A DNA stretch of 13,454 nucleotides, taken from positions 1 through 13,454 of the forward strand of contig PKVB01000153.1 in assembly GCA_003131365.1 (NCBI GenBank), read 5' to 3'. This document shows positions 7,729 to 13,454 of the stretch, piece after piece. Both the position numbers and the translations under genes were made by a program. This DNA comes from Gemmatimonadota bacterium (GTDB lineage Bacteria > Gemmatimonadota > Gemmatimonadetes > Gemmatimonadales > Gemmatimonadaceae). Each line of letters begins with the position of its first letter. Position 1 is the first letter of the stretch. A model generated the notes under the pieces. It saw nothing but the letters and a program-made list of their open reading frames with translations, searched no databases and was not told where the DNA came from.

Positions 7729-7805
7729 GCGCCGGGTGTATACTCTTATTCGACTGCAGTCGAAGCGGAGCGAAGGGGTTCGGACGCGAGAGGCGTCCGA
7801 ACCCT
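7712..7805 (+). repeat. Structured intergenic repeat, copy B
   Basis: Second copy of the element at 4178-4270, in the same orientation. It begins with GTCTGACGCA-N2-TCTGA, which here encodes the last codons and the stop of the membrane protease gene (TGA 7726-7728). Then follow TATACT (7739-7744), the 16-nt palindrome TTCGACTGCAGTCGAA (7749-7764), the conserved AGCGGAGCGAA (7764-7774), and a 13-bp hairpin with the same GAGAG loop (7775-7805). Confidence 0.75.
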
Positions 7806-7810
7806 ATTTG
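7775..7810 (+). terminator. Hairpin of repeat copy B; candidate terminator of the membrane protease gene
   Basis: GGGGTTCGGACGC (7775-7787) pairs with GCGTCCGAACCCT (7793-7805), 12 Watson-Crick pairs and one G-U, around the loop GAGAG. It is followed by ATTTGTTAG, a short U-rich tail. Lying 46 nt after the stop codon and before the etfB promoter, it fits an intrinsic terminator better than copy A does. Confidence 0.55.
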
Positions 7811-7862
7811 TTAGCGCGCGGCCCGTTCCGTTAGAGGTCCTAGGGACGCGCACAACGGGGAG

Positions 7863-7868
7863 TAGTAT
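7863..7868 (+). promoter_or_regulatory. Putative -10 box of the etf operon
   Basis: TAGTAT, 35 nt before the etfB start. It would put the RNA start near 7875, inside the dyad at 7873-7890. No consensus -35 hexamer is seen at standard spacing (GGACGC at 7844-7849 is only 13 nt away), so an activator or a non-standard sigma factor may be needed. Confidence 0.4.
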
Positions 7869-7872
7869 CTTT

Positions 7873-7890
7873 ATGTGAAATCATTCACAT
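7873..7890 (+). promoter_or_regulatory. Palindromic operator-like site before etfB
   Basis: ATGTGAA-ATCA-TTCACAT is a perfect 7-bp inverted repeat with a 4-nt spacer. Its core is TGTGA-N6-TCACA, the classic half-site pattern of CRP/FNR-family regulators, though other dimeric regulators could use it. It overlaps the expected transcription start and ends directly before the GGAG Shine-Dalgarno (7891-7894), a position more suited to repression. In RNA the same bases could fold into a small hairpin beside the ribosome site. Confidence 0.6.
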
Positions 7891-7902
7891 GGAGATTGCG
7901 CG

Positions 7903-8655
7903 GTGAAGATTGCCGTGTGCGTCAAGCGGGTTCCCGACATGGACGTCCGCTTTCGGATCGGTGCGGACAACATTTCGGTAGATCAGGGCGGCCTCAAATT
8001 CGATATCAACGATTTCGATGCGTGGGCGGTGGAAGCCGCCCTGCAATTGAAGGATAAAAACGCCGGGAGCGAGGTTACGGTGATCTCCCTGGGGCCGGAT
8101 GTGGTACAGGAGACCATCCGAAAAGCGCTGAGCATGGGCGCCGACCGGGGAATCCAGATCAAGGCCGACAAGGTCCCCTTCGATGGACTCGCGATCGCTA
8201 AGGCGCTGTCGGCGGAGCTCAAAACCGGCGGCTATGATCTGATTCTCTTCGGAAAAATGTCTCCCGATTCGTCCAACGGAGTCGTGGGCCCCATGGCGGC
8301 GGAGCTGCTCGGACTCCCGTGCGTCACCGCTATTTCCTCGCTCGAGATCGCGAATGGCAAGGGCACGGCGAAGCGGGAGCTGGAAGGCGCGCAGGAAATC
8401 GTCGAATTCCCGCTCCCCGCGGTCCTCACGGTCGACGAAGGTCTCAATGCCGCGCGCCTGCCGTCTCTCAAGGGAATAATGGCCGCCAAGAAGAAGCCAC
8501 TCCAAATCAAACCTGCTCTGCTCGCAGAGCCACAAATCACTGTAAGGAAGCTCGAGCTCCCCGCGGAGCGAAAGGCAGGGAGGATTGTCGGCGAGGGCGC
8601 GGCGGCGGTGCCGGAGCTGGTCAGGCTCCTGCAGACCGAGGCGAAGGTTCTCTGA
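7903..8655 (+). CDS. etfB: Electron transfer flavoprotein subunit beta
   Basis: A 250-residue protein, the usual EtfB length, with a GTG start 8 nt after GGAG. It begins MKIAVCVKRVPD, the standard N-terminus, and has the ALSMGADRGIQI segment (75-86), a nucleotide-binding part of the fold. The recognition-loop region LPSLKGIMAAKKKPL at 186-200 is where EtfB docks onto acyl-CoA dehydrogenases. It pairs with EtfA as the soluble one-electron carrier from acyl-CoA dehydrogenases such as GcdH to ETF-QO. In human EtfB, the two lysines methylated by METTL20 lie next to the recognition leucine. Here the first corresponds to Ala194 and the second to the KKK cluster 196-198. First gene of etfB-etfA-etfD. 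Confidence 0.96.
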   Translation: MKIAVCVKRVPDMDVRFRIGADNISVDQGGLKFDINDFDAWAVEAALQLKDKNAGSEVTVISLGPDVVQETIRKALSMGADRGIQIKADKVPFDGLAIAKALSAELKTGGYDLILFGKMSPDSSNGVVGPMAAELLGLPCVTAISSLEIANGKGTAKRELEGAQEIVEFPLPAVLTVDEGLNAARLPSLKGIMAAKKKPLQIKPALLAEPQITVRKLELPAERKAGRIVGEGAAAVPELVRLLQTEAKVL

Positions 8656-9644
8656 TGGCGAACGTCTTCGCTTTTGTCGAGACGCGCGGCACCGACGTGC
8701 GAAAGGTTGGGCTCGAGGCGGTCACCGCGGCGCGGATGCTCGCTGACAAATCGGGCGGCGGGGAAGTGCACGCGCTCCTTCTCGGCCCGCCGGGAATCGC
8801 CGCGAAGGCGTCGCAGATCGGGCAGTACGGCGCCGACGTAATCATTGTAGTCGAGCACGCCGGTCTCGCCAACTACAGTCCCGAGGTCGCGACGGCGACT
8901 GCCGCGGATCGCATGAAATCGGGCAGCTACCGCGCCGCGATATTCAGTACGTCGGCGCAGGGGCGTGATCTGGCGCCACGCGTAGCAGCGCGTCTCGGCG
9001 TCAGCATCGTCACGGACGTCCTCTCGCTCGAGATCGAAGGCGACTCGATCGTCGTCCGTCATCCGATGAACATCGGGAAGGTGATTGCGACGATCGCGAT
9101 TGCCGCCAAACCCGCGGTGATCGCGATGCGTCCAAACGTCATCGCTCCAGCCCAGAATGAAAAAGCGGGACGCGTGGAAAAAGCGCAGCCGGCAATCGAT
9201 CCGGCGTCCGCGCGCGTGAAAGTGATCGAGACGCGCCAGGGCGGCGGCGGCAAGCTCGATCTCGCCGAAGCTCCGGTCGTCATCGCCGGTGGACGCGGTC
9301 TCAAGGCGGCGGAGAATTTCAAGCTGGTCGAAGACCTCGCCGCGGCCTTCGGAAACGCGGCGGTGGGTGCCACGCGCGCCGTCACCGACGACGGCTGGCG
9401 GCCGCATAGCGATCAGATCGGACAAACGGGACGACTGGTGAGTCCACAGCTCTACATCGCGGTCGGAATCTCCGGCGCGGTACAGCACCTGGCTGGCATG
9501 CGCACCTCGAACACCATCGTCGCCGTCAACAGGGACAAGGACGCGCCGATCTTCAAGGTCGCCGACTACGGTATCGTCGGCGATTTGTTCGAGGTGATTC
9601 CGGCGCTCACCGAAGCGGTGCGCGAGGCGAAGAAGCACCACTGA
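8655..9644 (+). CDS. etfA: Electron transfer flavoprotein subunit alpha
   Basis: A 329-residue protein. The ATG shares one base with the etfB stop (TGATG), giving translational coupling and the proper N-terminus MANVFAFVE; longer in-frame starts inside etfB are unlikely. The C-terminal FAD-binding domain is textbook: GATRAVTDDGW from 238, where Arg241 corresponds to the flavin-interacting arginine of the family, GQTG at 256-259, YIAVGISGAVQHLAG at 267-281, and APIFKVADYGIVGD near the end. It holds FAD at the interface with EtfB and transfers electrons to ETF-QO. Confidence 0.96.
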   Translation: MANVFAFVETRGTDVRKVGLEAVTAARMLADKSGGGEVHALLLGPPGIAAKASQIGQYGADVIIVVEHAGLANYSPEVATATAADRMKSGSYRAAIFSTSAQGRDLAPRVAARLGVSIVTDVLSLEIEGDSIVVRHPMNIGKVIATIAIAAKPAVIAMRPNVIAPAQNEKAGRVEKAQPAIDPASARVKVIETRQGGGGKLDLAEAPVVIAGGRGLKAAENFKLVEDLAAAFGNAAVGATRAVTDDGWRPHSDQIGQTGRLVSPQLYIAVGISGAVQHLAGMRTSNTIVAVNRDKDAPIFKVADYGIVGDLFEVIPALTEAVREAKKHH

Positions 9645-11314
9645 TGGCCGCCCGCGCCGGAAATGTTCTCCCGAGTGCGCATCAGGCGCCGCTCCCCATG
9701 GAACGGCTGATCCTGACGGAGCCGCCCGACACCGAGGCGGTGCCGATGGATGTTCTCTTCGTCGGGGGCGGACCGGCGGGAATGGCTGGAGCGATCGCGC
9801 TCGCCAGGCTGGTCAAAGCCGATAACGAGGCCGGCGGAGATCTCGGCGACATCCAGATCGGCGTGCTCGAGAAAGCCGGCGCCCTCGGCGAACATTCGTT
9901 GTCCGGGGCCGTCGTCAATCCGATCGCCTTTCGAGCGCTCTTCCCAGAGCTCAAGGACAAGGATCTTCCATTCCGCGCGCCGGTGGATGGAGAGCGGGTC
10001 TATTTCCTGACTGGAAGCCGGGCGGTGAGGATCCCGACGCCGCCGACGATGCAGAATCATGGCTACCAGATCGGGTCCATCTGCGAGATCGTGCGCTGGC
10101 TGGGCGAAAGAGCGGAAGGTCTTGGCGTCAACATCTTCACCGGGTTCCCGGCGGCGTCGCTCTTCACCGAGGGCCAGCGGGTGATTGGCGTTCGGACCGC
10201 CCCTTCGGGCCTGGCGAGGAGTGGTGATCCGGGAAGCGGCTACGCCCCGCCGACGGACATCACGGCGCAGATCACGGTGCTGGCGGAGGGAACGCGCGGA
10301 ACTCTCTCGCAGGCGTTACTCGAGTGGCAGAAGATCTCGTCCGACAACCCGCAGATCTTTGCGCTCGGCGTGAAGGAGATCTGGGAAACGCTCAAGCCGC
10401 TCGACGCCGTCGTGCATACACTTGGCTGGCCCCTTCCTCGGGATTGTTTTGGCGGCAGCTTCATGTATCCGCTCAGCCGAAATCTCGTCGCGCTGGGACT
10501 CGTCGTCGGGCTCGACTACAAGCGCACGTCGGACGACGTGCACGAGATGCTGCAGCGGATGAAGTTGCACCCGCTCTTCCGCGATCTGTTCGAGAGCGGC
10601 GAGATGATCGAGTGGGGAGCGAAGACGATTCCGGAAGGCGGCTACTACGCCATTCCAAAGCGCCGCCACGGCGACGGACTCATGATCGTCGGCGATTCCG
10701 CCGGCTTCGTCGAAGTCGCGTCGCTCAAAGGAATCCACTATGCGATGCAGTCGGGCATGTTCGCCGCGCGCGCGGCGTTTGATGCGCTGAAAAGAAAAGA
10801 CACCTCGTCTTCGTCACTCAAGGCCTACGATGCGATGGTGGATGAAAGCTTCATCGCGAAGGATCTCTACCGCCGTCGCAACATGCGCCTCGCATTTCAG
10901 GAGAGCAACTTCTACGTCGCGGGTTTCAAGGCCGGTCTCATGACGGTGACTGGCGGCGCGTTGCCCGGTAGCAAGATCAAATCACACAGCGATGCGGAGG
11001 TCCCGCGCGAGGCGGTGCCGCCGGAGCCGTTCGTGCCAGATGGGAAGCTCACCTTCAGCAAGCTCGATGCGGTTTTCAAGTCGGGCAACGCGACCCGCGA
11101 CGACATTCCATCGCACCTCATCGTCGGGTCCGACATCACGCCCGAAGTCGCGGAGCTGTACACGCACATGTGTCCGGCCGGCGTTTACGAGCGGGACGGC
11201 GAGCGGCTGGTCGTCAGCCCCGCCAACTGCATTGACTGCAAGGCGACGGACGTGATCGGGCCGCGGTGGACGCCCAGGGAAGGCGGGAGCGGGCCGAAAT
11301 ATCGACAGATGTGA
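9644..11314 (+). CDS. etfD: Electron transfer flavoprotein-ubiquinone oxidoreductase (ETF dehydrogenase) with atypical cluster motif
   Basis: A 556-residue protein coupled to etfA by TGATG. The N-terminal FAD-binding motif is GGGPAG (41-46). ETF-QO signatures follow: GALGEHSLSGAVV, the GWPLPRDCFGGSFMYPLS block, ALGLVVGLDY, and GDSAGFVEVASLKGIHYAMQSG near the second flavin contact. The enzyme sits on the inner membrane and passes electrons from ETF to the quinone pool. The C-terminal 4Fe-4S module normally has four cysteines. Here CPAGVYE (Cys510) and CIDC (Cys529, Cys532) are kept, but the last position of the CxxCxxC motif is Thr535 (ACG). The loop after it is also shorter than in mitochondrial enzymes. 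Met19 is a possible alternative start; the coupled ATG is preferred. Confidence 0.94.
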   Translation: MAARAGNVLPSAHQAPLPMERLILTEPPDTEAVPMDVLFVGGGPAGMAGAIALARLVKADNEAGGDLGDIQIGVLEKAGALGEHSLSGAVVNPIAFRALFPELKDKDLPFRAPVDGERVYFLTGSRAVRIPTPPTMQNHGYQIGSICEIVRWLGERAEGLGVNIFTGFPAASLFTEGQRVIGVRTAPSGLARSGDPGSGYAPPTDITAQITVLAEGTRGTLSQALLEWQKISSDNPQIFALGVKEIWETLKPLDAVVHTLGWPLPRDCFGGSFMYPLSRNLVALGLVVGLDYKRTSDDVHEMLQRMKLHPLFRDLFESGEMIEWGAKTIPEGGYYAIPKRRHGDGLMIVGDSAGFVEVASLKGIHYAMQSGMFAARAAFDALKRKDTSSSSLKAYDAMVDESFIAKDLYRRRNMRLAFQESNFYVAGFKAGLMTVTGGALPGSKIKSHSDAEVPREAVPPEPFVPDGKLTFSKLDAVFKSGNATRDDIPSHLIVGSDITPEVAELYTHMCPAGVYERDGERLVVSPANCIDCKATDVIGPRWTPREGGSGPKYRQM

Positions 11315-11318
11315 TCGA

Positions 11319-12032
11319 CTAACCGCGTCCGATCTCGTAGATATCGATCTTCTGCTTGATCTTCCCGGCCTCGAACGGCCGGGTTTCTTTTTTCTGGATC
11401 TCGAGCCTGTGGATGGCGCACGCCTCGACGAACACTGGCGCGGCGACGCGGCCCGGGTCGGCGATCAGCGCGACCCCGCCCGGCGCCAGCAGCCGCAAGA
11501 GAAGCACGGGCAACAACTCGGCGTACTCCTTCTCGTACAGCACGTCGGACGCGAACACCAGATCGAATGTCCCCAGATCCTCGGGGAAATGCCTCCAATC
11601 CACCATCCTGGTGCGCGCCGTCGTTCCGAGATTCCGAAAGACATTCGCGCGCGTGACATCGAGCGCGTCCTCGTAGTAGTCCGTTGACAGGACGTCAAAT
11701 CCCGCGCTCGTCGCCGCCAACGTGCTCAGACCGACGCCGCAACCAAGCTCGAGCGCGGTGCGTCCCGCGCCCGTGAGCTCCAGCAGCTTTTCCGCGAGGA
11801 CAATGGACGACGGCCACACATCGGCCCAGTAGGGAAGCCGCTCGTCCATGACGAAATCCTCTTCGCGAATTAGATCGTCCGCGTTCGCGGGCTTGAGGAT
11901 GCTGAATGTGCGCTCGTCTATGGTTGCGTCCTCAATCGAAGTTCGGAAACGCCGAGTGAGCGAGACGACGAGCGCGTCACCATCGAGGACGGCGCTCTTG
12001 CCGAGGTTCGAGAGATCTCCGGCGTCGATCAC
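11319..12032 (-). CDS. Class I SAM methyltransferase, METTL20/Methyltransf_16-like (candidate protein-lysine methyltransferase)
   Basis: A 237-residue protein. After a ~60-residue N-terminal region come LPYWADVWPSS (66-76), typical of the Methyltransf_16 lysine-methyltransferase group, the SAM-binding motif LELGCGVGL (94-102), an acidic residue after the second strand (Asp118), ASDVLYE (161-167) and ADPGR (191-195). The DPGR segment recalls METTL20-type enzymes, which methylate lysines of EtfB. The GTG start overlaps the moeA stop by 2 nt (GTGA). Its stop lies only 4 bp from the convergent etfD stop. The target is inferred from family resemblance and location; other protein or small-molecule targets remain possible. 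Confidence 0.82.
   Translation of the reverse strand: MIDAGDLSNLGKSAVLDGDALVVSLTRRFRTSIEDATIDERTFSILKPANADDLIREEDFVMDERLPYWADVWPSSIVLAEKLLELTGAGRTALELGCGVGLSTLAATSAGFDVLSTDYYEDALDVTRANVFRNLGTTARTRMVDWRHFPEDLGTFDLVFASDVLYEKEYAELLPVLLLRLLAPGGVALIADPGRVAAPVFVEACAIHRLEIQKKETRPFEAGKIKQKIDIYEIGRG
11364..11393 (+). terminator. Intrinsic terminator of the etf operon, inside the opposing gene
   Basis: CCCGGCC (11364-11370), loop TCGAAC, GGCCGGG (11377-11383), then TTTCTTTTTT (11384-11393). This is a textbook plus-strand intrinsic terminator 50 nt past the etfD stop. It lies within the 3' coding part of the minus-strand methyltransferase gene, where the same bases encode residues near KKETRPFEAGK. Confidence 0.85.
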
Positions 12033-13315
12033 AGCGAGAACGCCGACGTCTCTTCGAGGCTCTGATCGAGCATCAGCGCGTTGAGCTGTGATCCCTTCGC
12101 GACCTTCGGCGAAGTAGCAGGCACGATCAGCAGCGCGTTCGCCCTCGCCATCGACGTCAGCGCCCCCGAGCTCTGCTGCCCCGTAAGACGCGCGACGAAC
12201 GCTCCATCATGATTCCTCGTCACGATCGCGCGCAGAAAATGGGTGAGCTTGGCGCTGATCTTCACGTCTTCCTCCACGGTCACCGTCATAGTCCGGCGGA
12301 ACATCGCCGAATGGCCCTGCATCTTCCTCAGCGCGGGCCGGACGAACAGCTCGAAGCTCACCATCGCCGACACCGGATTGCCCGAGACTCCGAGCCACGG
12401 GACATCATTGAGCATTCCAAAGGCCAGCGGCGCGCCCGGTCGCATTTTCACCTTCCAGAACTTCAGCTTTCCTCCCAAGGCCGCGAAGACGCTGCGCGTG
12501 TGGTCGAGATCGCCGACCGAGACGCCCGCCGATGTGAGGATGAGATCACAGTCGCTCGCGCTCTCGAGTTTTCTCTTCAGCGACGCTTTGGTGTCGGCGG
12601 CGATTCCGAGGTCGACGGGTTCTCCGCCGGCGACACGGGTCAGTGCGTCGAGTGTGTAGCTGTTCGACGAGACGATTCTGCGCTGCGCGATCACTTCGTC
12701 GAAATCGTCTATGTCGACCAGTTCGTTCCCGGAGCTGATGATCGCGACCCGCGGCCGCTTGAACGCCTTCACCTGCGCCACGCCGCTCGATGCAAGCACG
12801 CCCATCAGCGCCGGCCTGACGGGAGTTCCGCGCCTCGCCAGCACATCGCCGCGCTGATAGTCCTCGCCCGCCTGCCGGATGTTCTTCCACACGTCAGCGG
12901 CTTGGCGAATCTCGACCTTCGCGCTTCCGCCGTCGGTGTGCTCTTTTCGAATGACGGAGTCCGCACCCTCGGGCACCGGCGCGCCCGTCATGATCCGCAT
13001 CGCCTCGCCGCGCTTCAACGGTCTCGGGGCAAACTCGCCTGCTGCTATCGTCGCCACGACGCGCAGCTTCACCGGCTCGCCGCTCATGACTGGAGTGATG
13101 TCCGCCGAGCGAACCGCGTAGCCATCCATCGATGAGTTGCTCCACGGAGGCATCGTCACCGTCGCCGAGATGTCCTCGGAGCAAACTCGCCCGAGAGCCC
13201 GACGCAGCGGAACCGATTCGACGTCGAGCTGCCTGATCTCGGCCATGATGCTCTCGCTGGCTTCCGCGACAGTCAGCACGGGCTGATCATGGCGGCGGCG
13301 CTTGGAAGTGGACAC
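12029..13315 (-). CDS. moeA: Molybdopterin molybdenumtransferase MoeA
   Basis: A 428-residue protein with the full MoeA pattern: NSSMDGYAVR (60-69) with the conserved Asp, IMTGAPVPEGAD (108-119), GEDYQRGD (150-157), SSGNEL (194-199), AGVSVGD (263-269), KVKMRPGAP (288-296) and SGNPVSA (311-317), then the C-terminal beta domain. MoeA inserts molybdate into adenylylated molybdopterin to give molybdenum cofactor. The GTG start at 13315 lies 6 nt after the stop of the preceding carboxypeptidase gene, with no clear Shine-Dalgarno; a GTG 12 codons in is an alternative. No other molybdopterin genes are in the window. It is the middle gene of an apparent three-gene minus-strand operon. Confidence 0.95.
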   Translation of the reverse strand: MSTSKRRRHDQPVLTVAEASESIMAEIRQLDVESVPLRRALGRVCSEDISATVTMPPWSNSSMDGYAVRSADITPVMSGEPVKLRVVATIAAGEFAPRPLKRGEAMRIMTGAPVPEGADSVIRKEHTDGGSAKVEIRQAADVWKNIRQAGEDYQRGDVLARRGTPVRPALMGVLASSGVAQVKAFKRPRVAIISSGNELVDIDDFDEVIAQRRIVSSNSYTLDALTRVAGGEPVDLGIAADTKASLKRKLESASDCDLILTSAGVSVGDLDHTRSVFAALGGKLKFWKVKMRPGAPLAFGMLNDVPWLGVSGNPVSAMVSFELFVRPALRKMQGHSAMFRRTMTVTVEEDVKISAKLTHFLRAIVTRNHDGAFVARLTGQQSSGALTSMARANALLIVPATSPKVAKGSQLNALMLDQSLEETSAFSL

Positions 13316-13321
13316 AGGACG

Positions 13322-13454
13322 TCAGTGCGCGCGGTAGGCTGCGAGCGCGGAAGCGATTTGGTCCGCCACGTCTGTGACCGCGGAGCTCGGCGTCGTCCAA
13401 TTGTTGGCCAGGATGCTGAAGATGAGGCGTTCGCCATCGGCAGTCGTGACGTAC
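13322..13454 (-). CDS. Probable D-alanyl-D-alanine carboxypeptidase/endopeptidase C-terminus (PBP4, S13 family; partial)
   Basis: The minus-strand frame runs in from the right edge and stops at TGA (13322-13324), giving 43 visible residues. The tail VTTADGERLIFSILANN followed by an amphipathic helix matches the last strand and helix of PBP4-type (DacB) penicillin-binding proteins, which trim or cleave peptidoglycan peptides in the periplasm. The active-site motifs lie outside the window, so the call rests on a short match. It is 6 nt upstream of moeA, suggesting co-transcription. Confidence 0.6.
   Translation of the reverse strand, partial: YVTTADGERLIFSILANNWTTPSSAVTDVADQIASALAAYRAH

Noticed and set aside
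7889..7906. Five-codon leader ORF (MEIAR, stop overlapping the etfB GTG), plus an ATG-TGA pair at 7873
   Set aside because: The ATGs come from the palindrome and the Shine-Dalgarno context. There is no sign of attenuation-type codons, and chance is sufficient.
8560..8575. GCGGAGCGAAAG resembling the conserved core of the structured repeat
   Set aside because: It lies in etfB coding sequence without the palindrome, hairpin or loop; a chance match.
8319..8654. Extended N-terminus for etfA beginning inside etfB
   Set aside because: The extra residues are an out-of-frame reading of etfB. The ATG at 8655 gives the standard EtfA N-terminus and a TGATG junction.
8232..9641. 469-codon open frame on the minus strand
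   Set aside because: It is antisense to etfB/etfA, with an Arg/Asp-rich composition and no domain.
12209..13135. 308-codon open frame on the plus strand
   Set aside because: It is antisense to moeA, with a His/Arg-rich composition and no motif.
1..13454. tRNA, rRNA, CRISPR arrays, transposases, phage or toxin-antitoxin genes
   Set aside because: None was recognised on either strand; the only repeats seen are the two structured elements.

Overview
The window is high-GC bacterial DNA with tightly packed genes. Gene content and style point to a Gemmatimonadota-like soil or sediment bacterium: weak Shine-Dalgarno sites, GTG/TTG/CTG starts, an orphan lipoprotein, and an ETF/ETF-quinone oxidoreductase operon. 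This placement is inference from style, not from a marker gene.

Layout. Left edge, minus strand: the N-terminal part of a CstA-type carbon-starvation/pyruvate transporter (1-694). Divergent from it, plus strand, is a compact operon: a lipoprotein of unknown function (765-1400), a calcineurin-like metallophosphoesterase (1428-2270) and a SprT-like zinc metalloprotease-fold protein (2254-2943). Next comes gcdH, glutaryl-CoA dehydrogenase (2995-4167), probably read from an almost leaderless transcript. A large membrane protein follows (4348-7728). It is a CPBP-type glutamic intramembrane protease whose whole architecture is duplicated in tandem, and only the first copy keeps the catalytic motifs. 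Its start appears to be a CTG behind a good Shine-Dalgarno site. On both sides of this gene lie two copies, about 3.5 kb apart, of a ~93-nt structured repeat (4178-4270 and 7712-7805). Each has a palindrome and a hairpin with pairing-preserving base changes.

The gene block etfB-etfA-etfD (7903-11314) follows, with 1-nt TGATG junctions, a -10-like element and a perfect TGTGA-N6-TCACA dyad in its leader. Its likely terminator lies inside the 3' end of the convergent gene. On the minus strand, reading inward from the right edge, are the C-terminal tail of a probable PBP4-type D-Ala-D-Ala carboxypeptidase (13322-13454), moeA (12029-13315) and a METTL20-like methyltransferase (11319-12032). These are packed as one operon converging on etfD.

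How the genes work together. GcdH and other acyl-CoA dehydrogenases pass electrons to ETF (EtfAB), and ETF-QO passes them to the quinone pool. The methyltransferase that ends 4 bp from etfD resembles enzymes that methylate a lysine cluster beside the EtfB recognition loop, and that KKK cluster is present here. The most notable points are the duplicated protease/pseudo-protease between structured repeats, the ETF-QO lacking one of four canonical cluster cysteines, the possible ETF methylation module, and the palindromic operator-like site before etfB.
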